This document shows positions 16,812 through 31,021 of a DNA stretch of 64,000 bases, piece by piece. Within the stretch, counting starts at the first letter, position 1; each line of letters begins with the position of its first letter. A model generated the notes under the pieces. That model was not told the origin of the DNA, made no database searches, and saw only the letters and a program-made list of their open reading frames with translations. A program made the translations under genes and the position numbers. The DNA is from Desulfovibrio desulfuricans (GTDB lineage Bacteria; Desulfobacterota; Desulfovibrionia; Desulfovibrionales; Desulfovibrionaceae): assembly GCA_015062205.1 (NCBI GenBank), contig SUVB01000027.1:62001-126000 (forward strand). The letters run 5' to 3'.

Positions 16812-16836
16812 ACCTCATTCCCCGTGGTAAAAAAGC

Positions 16837-21063
<4,227 letters not shown>

Positions 21064-21115
21064 GATGGGCGTTTTTGACGTATGCTTTGAAGATTACAAC
21101 GTACGGGGGAACATT

Positions 21116-21607
21116 ATGGATCTCTTTTTCGAGCCCGCACAAGGGCCGCTGCCGCTGGACAGGGTATATGTTGTGACCGCCGTCCTCAATACCTTCAAGA
21201 TGCACCGCCACGTGGAGGTGCAGATTTTCCGCCCCGGCGCGTCCGACGATGAGGTGAAGGCCCTTCAGGGCAAAAATCTCGTGGCCCCGGCCGACCCTTC
21301 CGTGCCGCCGCAGGTTCTGCAGGGAGCCACGGAGGAGGCGGCCCTGCGCTGCCTGCTGGAATGCCTCACCGAGGAGGAGGCCCGCGCCCTCGCAAAATAC
21401 CTTAACGAGCGCTATGCCGACCAGTTCGAGAGCCTGACCGTCTGCCCGCTGGAAGTGCCCGTGCCTCTGGGCGTGGGCCCGCTGGAAGGCATCACCGAGG
21501 GCAAAAATTCCGGCTTCATCCGCTTCGACGCCGTGCGTGATTGGCCGTTGCCCTTCCGGGCCTGGGGCTATTACGATCTGGACCAGCCCGCCGACGACCG
21601 GACATAG
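21116..21607 (+). CDS. Conserved-looking protein of unknown function, 163 residues
   Basis: Start ATG 21116 is preceded by CGGGGGA; the ORF track start at 21062 is longer but has no Shine-Dalgarno. The soluble acidic protein has no signal peptide. It contains FKMHRHVEVQIFRPGASDDEV near residue 27 and SGFIRFDAVRDWPLPFRAWGYYDL near the end. I recognise no family. It diverges from uvrB (52 bp) and its 3' end overlaps the convergent aat gene by 37 nt. Confidence 0.72.
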   Translation: MDLFFEPAQGPLPLDRVYVVTAVLNTFKMHRHVEVQIFRPGASDDEVKALQGKNLVAPADPSVPPQVLQGATEEAALRCLLECLTEEEARALAKYLNERYADQFESLTVCPLEVPVPLGVGPLEGITEGKNSGFIRFDAVRDWPLPFRAWGYYDLDQPADDRT

Positions 21608-22338
21608 CGGCAGCCCCACGGCTCCCACGGCAGGGCTGGCCCCTCCGCGCCCACCGGCCCCGCATGGCCTTCCCCGGCGGGCGCAGGCGGGCGCAGGGCC
21701 GCGCGCAGCCGCTCCAGAAAAAGCGGACGCGGCAGCAGTTCCCCGCCCATGCGCATGATGTGCGGCGTTTTCTGCTGGCAGTCCAGCAGGGTCGCGCCGC
21801 GCAGGCGCAGCAGTTCCACCAGCCCGGCCAGGGCCGCGCGCGAGGCCTCCGGCGCCACATGGAACATGGACTCGCCAAAAAAGGCCCGACCCAGCGCCAC
21901 GCCGTACAGCCCGCCCGCGAGATTGCCCTCCCCGTCCCAGGCCTCAACGGAATGGGCATACCCCAGGGCGTGCAGCCGCTCATAGGCGACGATCATCTCC
22001 GCCAGCAGCCATGTGCCGTCCGCCCCCTTGCGCGGGGCGGCGCAGGCCCGGATGACGCGGGCGAAGGCGGCATTGTGCGTGAGCCGGAAGGGATGGTTGC
22101 GCAAACGGCGCGCACTGCGCGCGGGCAGATGAAACGCCTCAAGCGGCAGGACGCAGCGCGGATCCGGCGACCACCAGAGGATGGGCATCCCCGCAGAATA
22201 CCAGGGGAATATGCCTTTGCTGTAGGCCGCCAGCAGCCGCTCCGGCCGCAAATCGCCCCCCACGCAGAGCAGGCCGTCCTCCCGCGTATTCTCCACCGGC
22301 GGGAACTGCTCGGCCATGAGCGCTATGGCCCCGTACAT
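21571..22338 (-). CDS. aat: Leucyl/phenylalanyl-tRNA--protein transferase
   Basis: A 255-residue N-end-rule enzyme that adds Leu or Phe to proteins with basic N-termini, marking them for ClpAP. Family signatures: GLLCVGGDLRPERLLAAYSKGIFPWYS near residue 22, ILWWSPDPRCVLP near 53, GTWLLAEMIVAYERLHALGYAHSVE near 108, and FFGESMFHVAPEASRAAL near 155. ATG 22338 was chosen because residues from here match the family start; the ORF track start at 22470 is too early. The C-terminal 25 residues exceed the usual length and overlap the opposite gene. It sits next to clpA and clpS, its functional partners. Confidence 0.94.
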   Translation of the reverse strand: MYGAIALMAEQFPPVENTREDGLLCVGGDLRPERLLAAYSKGIFPWYSAGMPILWWSPDPRCVLPLEAFHLPARSARRLRNHPFRLTHNAAFARVIRACAAPRKGADGTWLLAEMIVAYERLHALGYAHSVEAWDGEGNLAGGLYGVALGRAFFGESMFHVAPEASRAALAGLVELLRLRGATLLDCQQKTPHIMRMGGELLPRPLFLERLRAALRPPAPAGEGHAGPVGAEGPALPWEPWGCRYVRSSAGWSRS

Positions 22339-22466
22339 TGCCCCATCCCTTCCGCCTGCCGGATGTGCCGACGACGCCTGCCCCGAAGGCAGGGGACGGC
22401 AGGCCGGAACAGGCCGGCCCGCCGCATCGCTGCCGCAACGGCGCGCCCTTTTTCGCGCCGCCCGGA

Positions 22467-24779
22467 TCACCCCTCGGCAGGCGCGGCCTTGCGCTTTGCC
22501 GTCTTCCTTTCGCCCCGCACAAGTACCAGTTCGTTGTTCTTCAATGTGAGTCGCGCCGCGCCGCCCTTCCTGAGGCCGCCGAAGAGCAGCTCCCCGGCCA
22601 GACGGTCCTCCAGCTCGGCACGCAGCAGGCGGCGCAGGGGCCGCGCGCCCATGGCCGGGTCAAAGCCCTTGCGGGCCAGCCACTTGCGGGCGCTCTCCGT
22701 CACGTTCAGCGTGACGTTGCGCTGCGCGAGGCCCTCGCGAATTTCACCGAGGAACTTGTCCACAATACGCAGCATCATGGGTTCCGTCAGGCTGCCGAAG
22801 GGCACCAACGCGTCCAGCCGGTTGCGGAATTCCGGGCTGAAGGTGTTTTCCACGGCCTTGAGACCCTTGCGCGCCGCGTCCTGCGGGGCCGTGCCGCCAA
22901 AGCCCATGGCCGGACGCGACATTTCAAAGGCCCCGGCATTGGAGGTCATAATCAGGATGACGTGCGAGAAGTCCGTCTTGCGGCCCGTGTTGTCGGTGAG
23001 TGTGGCATAGTCCATGACCTGCAGGAGCACATTGAAGATGTCCGGATGGGCTTTTTCCACCTCGTCCAGCAGCACCACGGAATAAGGGGCCTTGCGCACA
23101 GCCTCGGTGAGCAGACCGCCCTGGTCAAAGCCCACATAGCCTGGAGGCGCGCCGATGAGCCGCGAGACGGCGTGCTTTTCCATGTATTCGCTCATGTCGT
23201 AGCGCAGGAATTCCACGCCCATGAGCTTGGCCAGGCTGCGGGCGACTTCGGTCTTGCCCACGCCTGTCGGGCCGTAGAAGAGGAAGGCCCCGGCCGGGCG
23301 CTGCTCCTGCGAGAGGCCCGCTCGGGCGCGCAGAATGGCGCGCACCGTGAGTTCAATGGCCTCGTCCTGCCCGAAAACAAGATGCTTGAGATCCTTCTCC
23401 AGCGTGGCCAGACGGTTGCGTTCCTTGCCGGTCACGGTGCGCACGGGGATGCCCGCCATGCGCGCCACAATACGCTCCACGTCCGCCACGCCCACCAGCG
23501 GGGCCGCCGAACCGTCCCCGCCGCGCCCGGCGCCGGGCGTCACGCCCCGGCCAAGGCGCACGGCCGCGCCGGTCTCGTCCAGCACATCAATGGCCTTGTC
23601 GGGCAGCAGGCGGTCGCGCACATGGCGCGCCGTCAGGTCCACCATGGCCTTGAGGGCCGCCGGGCTGTAGCGTACATGGTGGTACTCCGCATAGCGCGGC
23701 ATGAGCCCCTGAAGAATTTCCAGGCATTCCGCAGTGCTGGGTTCCGTCAGATCAATGCGCTGGAAGCGGCGGGCCAGGGCGCGGTCCTTCTCGAAGTGGT
23801 TGCGGTATTCCTCGTAGGTGGTGGAGCCGATGCAGCGGATCTCGCCGTTGGCCAGTACCGGCTTGAGCAGATTGGAGGCGTCCATGGAGCCGCCGGAGGT
23901 GGAACCCGCCCCCACGATGGTATGGATTTCGTCAATGAACAGTATGGCGTCCGGTTCTTCCTTGAGCTTGCGCACCACGGCCTTGAGACGGCCCTCAAAG
24001 TCGCCCCGGTAACGCGTGCCCGCCAGCAGCAGGCCCATGTCCAGCGCGTAGAGCGTGGTGTGCGCGAACATTTCGGGCACGTCGCCCGTCGTGATGCGCA
24101 GGGCCAGCCCCTCGGCCAGGGCCGTCTTGCCCACGCCGGGGTCGCCCACAAAGAGGGGATTGTTCTTACGGCGACGGCAGAGCACCTCCACGGCGCGGTC
24201 CAGTTCCACGGCGCGTCCCACCAGCGGGTCTATCTTGCCCTCGCGGGCGCGGGCCGTCAGGTCCACGGCGTAGAGCTCCAGGGGGTTGCCCTTGCCCTCG
24301 CCCTCCCCGTCGCCGTCCCGCGCGGCAGAGACGCCGCGCGAGCCGCTGCCCTCCTCCATGCCGTGCGAGACGAAGGTGAGCACATCCAGCCGCTCCACGC
24401 CCTGCTTGCGCAGGTAGAAATGGGCGTAGCTCTGTTCCTCGTCCATGATGGAAATGAGCAGGTCGCCCAACTCCACAGCGTCGCGCCCGGCCGAGCGGAT
24501 GTGCGACAGGGCGCGCTCCAGCACGCGCTGCACGCCCTCTGTCTGGACGACTTCAAAGGGCGCTTCCGGCCCGGCGGGCTCCATCTCCTGCCGGAAGAAT
24601 TCCTCAAGCTGCTCGCGCAGCACGGGCACGCTGGCTCCGCTGCCCTCCAGAATGATGCGGCCCTTCATGCTGTTGGTCAGGGCAAAGAGCACATGCTCCA
24701 CCGTGAGCATGTCGTGCCGACGCCGATGCGCCTCCATGAGGGCGTCGCGAATGACCAGCTGAACACTTTTGCTTAACAT
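22467..24779 (-). CDS. clpA: ATP-dependent Clp protease ATP-binding subunit ClpA
   Basis: A 770-residue class I Hsp100 unfoldase. The N domain (residues 1-150) has the two repeat halves that bind ClpS. The first AAA+ domain has [15 protein letters not shown] near 210 and [14 protein letters not shown]. The second has [15 protein letters not shown] near 495 and [16 protein letters not shown]. ClpP-binding is implied by the ISP/IGL-like loop region between. A Gly/Glu-rich linker ([21 protein letters not shown]) and a Lys-rich tail are lineage features. It works with adaptor ClpS 10 bp upstream and transferase Aat downstream, a compact N-degron module. Confidence 0.95.
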   Translation of the reverse strand: MLSKSVQLVIRDALMEAHRRRHDMLTVEHVLFALTNSMKGRIILEGSGASVPVLREQLEEFFRQEMEPAGPEAPFEVVQTEGVQRVLERALSHIRSAGRDAVELGDLLISIMDEEQSYAHFYLRKQGVERLDVLTFVSHGMEEGSGSRGVSAARDGDGEGEGKGNPLELYAVDLTARAREGKIDPLVGRAVELDRAVEVLCRRRKNNPLFVGDPGVGKTALAEGLALRITTGDVPEMFAHTTLYALDMGLLLAGTRYRGDFEGRLKAVVRKLKEEPDAILFIDEIHTIVGAGSTSGGSMDASNLLKPVLANGEIRCIGSTTYEEYRNHFEKDRALARRFQRIDLTEPSTAECLEILQGLMPRYAEYHHVRYSPAALKAMVDLTARHVRDRLLPDKAIDVLDETGAAVRLGRGVTPGAGRGGDGSAAPLVGVADVERIVARMAGIPVRTVTGKERNRLATLEKDLKHLVFGQDEAIELTVRAILRARAGLSQEQRPAGAFLFYGPTGVGKTEVARSLAKLMGVEFLRYDMSEYMEKHAVSRLIGAPPGYVGFDQGGLLTEAVRKAPYSVVLLDEVEKAHPDIFNVLLQVMDYATLTDNTGRKTDFSHVILIMTSNAGAFEMSRPAMGFGGTAPQDAARKGLKAVENTFSPEFRNRLDALVPFGSLTEPMMLRIVDKFLGEIREGLAQRNVTLNVTESARKWLARKGFDPAMGARPLRRLLRAELEDRLAGELLFGGLRKGGAARLTLKNNELVLVRGERKTAKRKAAPAEG

Positions 24780-24788
24780 GGCACTATC

Positions 24789-25109
24789 TCAATGGACTTT
24801 TTCCATGGTGCATTTGAGGGGGAAGCCCGCCGCCCGCGCCAAGTTGCGCACGCGGCGAACTTTGCCTTCCGCCACTTCCTGCGTATAGACGCCGCACAGG
24901 CCCACGCCGCTCCGGTGCACGGTCAGCATGATGGCCGTGGCCTCCTCCGCCGTTTTATGAAAGACGTTGCACAGCACGGACACCACGAATTCCATGCTTG
25001 TGTAGTCGTCGTTGTGCAGCAGAACCCGGTAGCGGTCGGGCTCCCTGAGTTTTTTCTCCACAATGACGCGGCTGTCGCCGTCGGTCTCATTGTCGTTGCA
25101 GAATGACAT
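24789..25109 (-). CDS. clpS: ATP-dependent Clp protease adaptor ClpS
   Basis: A 106-residue adaptor. RYRVLLHNDDYTSMEFVV carries the HNDD and Met residues that form the hydrophobic pocket for N-terminal Leu/Phe/Trp/Tyr, and VHRSGVGLCGVYTQEVAE is the second family block. ATG 25109 follows GGGAG; the ORF start at 25127 adds six residues without support. It is co-transcribed with clpA. Confidence 0.95.
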   Translation of the reverse strand: MSFCNDNETDGDSRVIVEKKLREPDRYRVLLHNDDYTSMEFVVSVLCNVFHKTAEEATAIMLTVHRSGVGLCGVYTQEVAEGKVRRVRNLARAAGFPLKCTMEKVH

Positions 25110-25144
25110 CTGTGACTCCCGGGGCACACAGGCCCCCGCCGGCG

Positions 25145-25765
25145 TCAGGCCGGGTCGAACGCATCCCGCGGCAGGCCCAGCCGTTCGCGCCAGTCCGCCC
25201 GTCGGGCAGCGTCAAAGACGAAGGAGAAACGCGGCGGCCTGTTGTGCTGCCGCAGCCAGTCCTGATGCAGCTCATGATAACTTTTGGCGCTTGTTTCGGC
25301 GCTGTCAAGATGCAGGCGGGCCGCCACGGAGACAATCTCCTCCTCCGGGCCTTCCAGTTCCACAACTTCCGCAAAGGGCAGCACGTCGAGCTCTATCTCC
25401 ACCGCGCCCATGCGCCAGGGTTCGCGCACCTTTTCATAGCGGGCGGTCACGGCATAGCCCAGCCCCGTGAGAATGGAGCACAGGGCCTCTCCGTCGGCCA
25501 CCAGGGTTTCCCGCTCCTCCCGCCTCTTGAAACTGCCGGCTTCCGCCGCAGGCAGCTTGAGCGTCAGCAAATGCCGCGTCCTGTCCGGCCATTCCTGGGT
25601 GCGCAGGCGCAGCAGGCGGCCGCTCTCAAGCAGCGTATTGCCCGCGTCGAACACCCGGTTGCTTTCAAAATGCGCGCCCAGACAGTGCGCGCCGTTGTCA
25701 ACCAGCGCCTGTCGCAGGGCTTTCATATCCACATGCAGATACTTGCGCTCGATTTCAAGCCCCAT
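25145..25765 (-). CDS. CYTH-domain protein (class IV adenylate cyclase / thiamine triphosphatase family)
   Basis: A 206-residue protein starting MGLEIERKYLH; the ExExK signature at residues 4-8 defines the CYTH fold. Charged strands RLLRLRTQ, HLLTLKLP, and VEIELDVLPFAEVVELEG line the predicted tunnel that binds triphosphates and divalent metal. Family members include CyaB-type adenylate cyclases and inorganic or thiamine triphosphatases, and the sequence does not decide between them. The ORF track start at 25942 overlaps radA; ATG 25765 fits the family start. It is 35 bp before clpS on the same strand. Confidence 0.85.
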   Translation of the reverse strand: MGLEIERKYLHVDMKALRQALVDNGAHCLGAHFESNRVFDAGNTLLESGRLLRLRTQEWPDRTRHLLTLKLPAAEAGSFKRREERETLVADGEALCSILTGLGYAVTARYEKVREPWRMGAVEIELDVLPFAEVVELEGPEEEIVSVAARLHLDSAETSAKSYHELHQDWLRQHNRPPRFSFVFDAARRADWRERLGLPRDAFDPA

Positions 25766-25841
25766 ATCTCTGCCGTCCCCCTGACGAAGGCTCTCTGTGC
25801 CCCGCCGCAGCGCGGCGCATGCCCGCAGTTCGGGCTTACCG

Positions 25842-27200
25842 TCACCTGTTCCCGCCGCCCCTGCGGTGGAACAGACGGCGCTGCAGCTCCGCCACGGCGC
25901 TGATGCCGCCCGCCTCCACGGCCGGATGCACAATGGGTTCAAAGCCCAGCCGCTGCGCCTGTTTGAGACGCAGTTCCTGCGCGGTCACGGGCCGCACCTG
26001 GCCGTTGAGGTCCACCTCGCCCCACAGCACGCATCTGGCAGGCAGGGGCACGTCATAATACGACGAAAGCACGGCGGCCACCAGCGCGAGGTCAAGCCCC
26101 GGCTCGGAGAGCTTCATGCCGCCGCCCACCTTGGCGTAAATATCCACCTGACCGAAATTGAGTTTCAGCCGCTTTTCCAGCACGGCCAGCAGCAAATGCA
26201 GGCGCCCCGCGTCAAAGCCCAGCGCGGCGCGGCGCGGAATACTCAGAAAGGTGCGCGAAACGAGGGCCTGCACCTCCACGGCCAGCGGACGCTGCCCATC
26301 CACGGCCATGACCACCGCCGTCCCCGAAAGCGAAGGGTCGCGCTGGCCCAGAAAGAAGGTGGAAGGGTCATCGACCACGCGCAGGCCCGAGGACTCCATG
26401 CGGAATACCAGCAGCTCCTCGTTGGGTCCAAAACGGTTCTTGAACACGCGCAGCAGGCGGAACATCTGGCGGCGGTCGCCCTCCAGCGAGATGACGGTGT
26501 CCACCATGTGCTCCAGCAGGCGCGGTCCTGCCAGCACGCCGTCCTTGGTGACGTGCCCCACGAGCAGCAGGGTGCAGGAGGCGCGGCGGCAGGCCTCCAG
26601 CAGGGCCGTGGCCACGGCGCGCACCTGGCTGACATTGCCGGGCAGGCCCTCCGCCTCAAGGCTGGTGAGCGTCTGCACGGAGTCCACCACCAGCAGCGCG
26701 GGCCTGACGGCATTGACGGCCTCCAGCACGTCCTCCACGCGCGAGGTGGAGAGCGCCAGCAGGTTGGGGTCCAGCATGTCTAGGCGCTCGGCGCGCCCCT
26801 TGATCTGCGGCAGGGATTCCTCCCCGCTGGCGTAGAGCACGCGCCGCCCGCTCTCGGCCACCATGCCCGCCACCTGCAAAAGCAGCGTGGACTTGCCGAT
26901 GCCCGGCTCGCCGCCCACCAGGATGGCCGCGCCCGGCACAAGCCCCCTGCCCAGCACGCGGTCCAGCGCCTTCAGCCCGCTGCCGTAGGGCGTATGCCCG
27001 GCATCCTCCACATCCCGCAGGGGCACGGGGCGCTCTGCCCCGCCGTCCGCATGCCGCAATGCGCCGCCTGCGGAAACGCTCTTGGGGCGCACGGCCGCCT
27101 CCAGCGTATTCCATTCATGGCAGCCGGGGCACTGCCCCCGCCACTGCATGGTCTGCGCGCCGCAGGCGGAGCAGACGTAAATTTCGCGCATTTTCGCCAT
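25842..27200 (-). CDS. radA: DNA repair protein RadA
   Basis: A 452-residue RecA-like branch-migration helicase. An N-terminal C4 zinc finger (YVCSACGAQTMQWRGQCPGC) precedes the ATPase core with Walker A GGEPGIGKSTLLLQVA near residue 93. The RadA-specific KNRFG motif is present (FKNRFGPNEELLVF), followed by a Lon-type C-terminal domain (GGGMKLSEPGLDLALVAAVLSSY). It processes recombination intermediates. The gene stands alone on the minus strand, 75 bp ahead of the CYTH gene. Confidence 0.96.
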   Translation of the reverse strand: MAKMREIYVCSACGAQTMQWRGQCPGCHEWNTLEAAVRPKSVSAGGALRHADGGAERPVPLRDVEDAGHTPYGSGLKALDRVLGRGLVPGAAILVGGEPGIGKSTLLLQVAGMVAESGRRVLYASGEESLPQIKGRAERLDMLDPNLLALSTSRVEDVLEAVNAVRPALLVVDSVQTLTSLEAEGLPGNVSQVRAVATALLEACRRASCTLLLVGHVTKDGVLAGPRLLEHMVDTVISLEGDRRQMFRLLRVFKNRFGPNEELLVFRMESSGLRVVDDPSTFFLGQRDPSLSGTAVVMAVDGQRPLAVEVQALVSRTFLSIPRRAALGFDAGRLHLLLAVLEKRLKLNFGQVDIYAKVGGGMKLSEPGLDLALVAAVLSSYYDVPLPARCVLWGEVDLNGQVRPVTAQELRLKQAQRLGFEPIVHPAVEAGGISAVAELQRRLFHRRGGGNR

Positions 27201-27380
27201 AACGCAAGCCTACGGAAAAATGCCGCCGGGCGCAAGGCGCGGGCGAAGCCATGTGTCCCGACAATGCTCCGTGTTTGCCGTCCCCCGGCCGGGGCCGACA
27301 ATCCTCGGGATGGGAACTGTTCGCCGCGCAGCCCTGCGCCGCCGCGGACGGTGACCTCGCCGGGGCAGCCGGGCCGGGGG

Positions 27381-28363
27381 TCAGCCCTTCCCGCCCGGCG
27401 CGCGGACGCCGCACAGCAGATGAGGCAGGGCTGTGGCGCAAAAGATGCCGCCCAGAATGGCCGCGCCGCTGGCCAGCACGCGCAGGGTCAGGGCCTCGCC
27501 CAGCAGCAGCGCCCCGCCCACGGCGGTGATTAGCGGCACACTGAGCTGCGCCACGGCGGAAACGGGCATGCTGAGTTTTTGCAATACCGCATACCACAGC
27601 GCATAGCCCAAGGCCGAGGCCAGCGCCCCGGCGGCCAGCGCGCAGACCACGCCCTGCCAAGGCCAGTTCCGAACCGGCGGCACATCGCCCCACAGCGCGG
27701 CGGCCGCAAGGGTCAGCGCAGCCAGCGGCACGCAGCGCGCGAAATTGCCCGCTGTGGCGGCCTCCGGATCGGGAAGCCCGCGGCCCAGCACGGTGTACAC
27801 GGCCCAGCAGGTGCCGGAACCGTACATGATGGCCGCAGGCACAGGGGCAGGGGCGTCCAAGCCGGGAAGCAGCAGCCAGACGAGGCCCGCCAGAGCGAGC
27901 GCGATGCCCAGAGCCTGCGTTTTGTCCGGCGTCTGCCCCAGATGTATGCCCGCCGCCAGCATGCCCGCCTGCACGGCCACAGCGATGATCAGCGCCCCGG
28001 CGGCGGCGGAAAGATGGATATACGCCCAGGAAAAACAGGCCATGTAGCCAAAGAGTGCCAGCGCCGCCCCCCAGGAGCCCGCGAGGCGCGCGCCCTTTCT
28101 TCGCCGGAGCAGCAGCCGGAGCATAACCGCCCCGGAAAGCGCGCGCAGGGCCGTGTAGGCGGCGGGGTCCAGCGCGTCCGCCCCCTGCGCGTCGTCCAGC
28201 GCAAAGCGGCACAGCAGGGAGTTGGCGGCAAAGAGCGTCATGACCAGGGCGGTGAGCAACGCCGTGGTCAGCGCCTCCCGCACGCCGGGAGACGCGGGAT
28301 GACGGCGGGCCTCCCGCACGGAGCCGCTTCCGGTCGGATCTGGAGCGGCATTGCGGGGGAACG

Positions 28364-28367
<4 letters not shown>
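27381..28367 (-). CDS. EamA/DMT family transporter, coupled to the isethionate-locus regulator
   Basis: A 328-residue protein with ten predicted helices in two EamA repeats (first from about residue 35, second from about 180). LRALSGAVMLRLLL, SAAAGALIIAVAVQAGML and the final VPLITAVGGALLLGEALTLRVL are typical of drug/metabolite transporters. Its ATG overlaps the regulator's TGA stop (ATGA), so it is translationally coupled and is the last gene of islA-islB-regulator-eamA. Substrate is unknown; the position suggests movement of an isethionate-pathway compound or by-product, which is inference. Confidence 0.82.
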
Positions 28368-29761
<1,394 letters not shown>

Positions 29762-29783
29762 AATATGCCCGCAGCGGCCCGCC

Positions 29784-30728
29784 TCAGCGCGGAATGCGCA
29801 CCCTCTCGCCCAGAATGCGCACTGCCGTTTTCTGCAGCGCCGACATCTTTTTGGGGTTCAGCTGCACCTCGCCCATGGGCGCCGGGCGGTCAAGAAAGAG
29901 GTATTTCTGTGTGCCGAGCCGATGGTAGGGCAGCATTTCATATTCCACGCGCGCAAAAGGCCTGATAAACTCGGCAATGGCGGCAATGGTCTTCCCGTTG
30001 TCGTTGAAGCCGGGGATGACCGGCGTGCGCGCCAAGATGGGCAGTTCGGGAAATTCCTCGGCCAGCATGCGGAAATTCTCAAGAATGCGCTTGTTGGGAG
30101 CGCCCGTCTGCGCCGCGTGCGCGTCGCTGTCCATGTGCTTGATGTCGAAGAGCACGTAGTTCAGGTATTGCGCCGCCGCGCGGATGGTTTCGGCCGGAAC
30201 CATGCCGCAGGTCTCCACGGCCGTTCTGATGCGCCGGGCGCGCGCCTCCCGCAGGAGGGCCAGGGCAAATTCCCCCTGCAGCAGCGGCTCGCCGCCGGAG
30301 ATGGTCAGGCCGCCGCCGGAACGGGCATAGAAGGCCATATCCTGCTCCACCACATTGAGCACATCGTCCACTGTACGTTCTTTCCCGTAAATCAGCAAAC
30401 CCTGCGCAGGGCAAGCATCCGCGCAGGGCTTGCGGTCGCAGGAGGCGCAGTGCGCACGGTCAATGACCGGCAGATCGCCCTCCCCCAGACGGATGGAGCC
30501 GTAGGGACAGGCCACGATGCAGTGGCCGCACTTGGAAACGCCCAGGCAGCGCCCCTGATTGTAGGCCAGTTCCGGTTCCCTGTGCTGCGATTCGGGGTTG
30601 CTGCACCAGCGGCAGGACAGCGCGCAGCCCTTGAGAAAGACGATGGTCCGTATGCCCGGGCCGTCGTGCACCGAATACTTCTGCACATTGAACACCATGC
30701 CGCGCTTTTGGGCGTCTTCCTCGCACAT
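29784..30728 (-). CDS. islB: Isethionate sulfite-lyase activating enzyme (glycyl-radical activase)
   Basis: A 314-residue radical SAM enzyme that installs the glycyl radical on IslA. The CX3CX2C motif binding the SAM-cleaving cluster is in FLKGCALSCRWCSNPES near residue 33. Two ferredoxin-like cluster motifs are inserted after it (CLGVSKCGHCIVACP and CASCDRKPCADACP), as in activases of GRE eliminases rather than the short PFL activase. GGLTISGGEPLLQ is the SAM-binding GGEP block. It is co-directional with islA and separated by a 290-bp spacer containing a hairpin. Confidence 0.92.
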   Translation of the reverse strand: MCEEDAQKRGMVFNVQKYSVHDGPGIRTIVFLKGCALSCRWCSNPESQHREPELAYNQGRCLGVSKCGHCIVACPYGSIRLGEGDLPVIDRAHCASCDRKPCADACPAQGLLIYGKERTVDDVLNVVEQDMAFYARSGGGLTISGGEPLLQGEFALALLREARARRIRTAVETCGMVPAETIRAAAQYLNYVLFDIKHMDSDAHAAQTGAPNKRILENFRMLAEEFPELPILARTPVIPGFNDNGKTIAAIAEFIRPFARVEYEMLPYHRLGTQKYLFLDRPAPMGEVQLNPKKMSALQKTAVRILGERVRIPR

Positions 30729-30985
30729 AACCGCATCCCCGTCATCGTTGCGCGCGGATTTGCCGCGCGCAGCTGAAAATCACCTGACGTTCCTTCCCGG
30801 GCAGGTTCCCGTTGCCTTTGCCAAACGCAGCACATGTGCCGCCTTGCCGCAGCCCGGGCATCGACACCTGCGATCGCGCTGCCGTTCCTGCCCGGTCCCT
30901 GTCCGGCACGGGGCCCCCGCGCACAGGCAACGGCGCGGAGCGGCAGGCATGTGCATGTCGGGCCGCTCCGCGCAAGAGAATATGC

Positions 30986-31013
30986 GGATGCCGGGGCAGC
31001 CGCCCCGGCATCC
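30986..31013. other. Perfect 12-bp hairpin in the islA-islB spacer
   Basis: GGATGCCGGGGC-AGCC-GCCCCGGCATCC, eight bases downstream of the islA stop. No T-run follows on the islA strand. It may partly terminate or protect the islA mRNA so that islA is made in excess of islB. The rest of 30729-30985 shows no gene. Confidence 0.6.
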
Positions 31014-31021
31014 GGCTGCAG

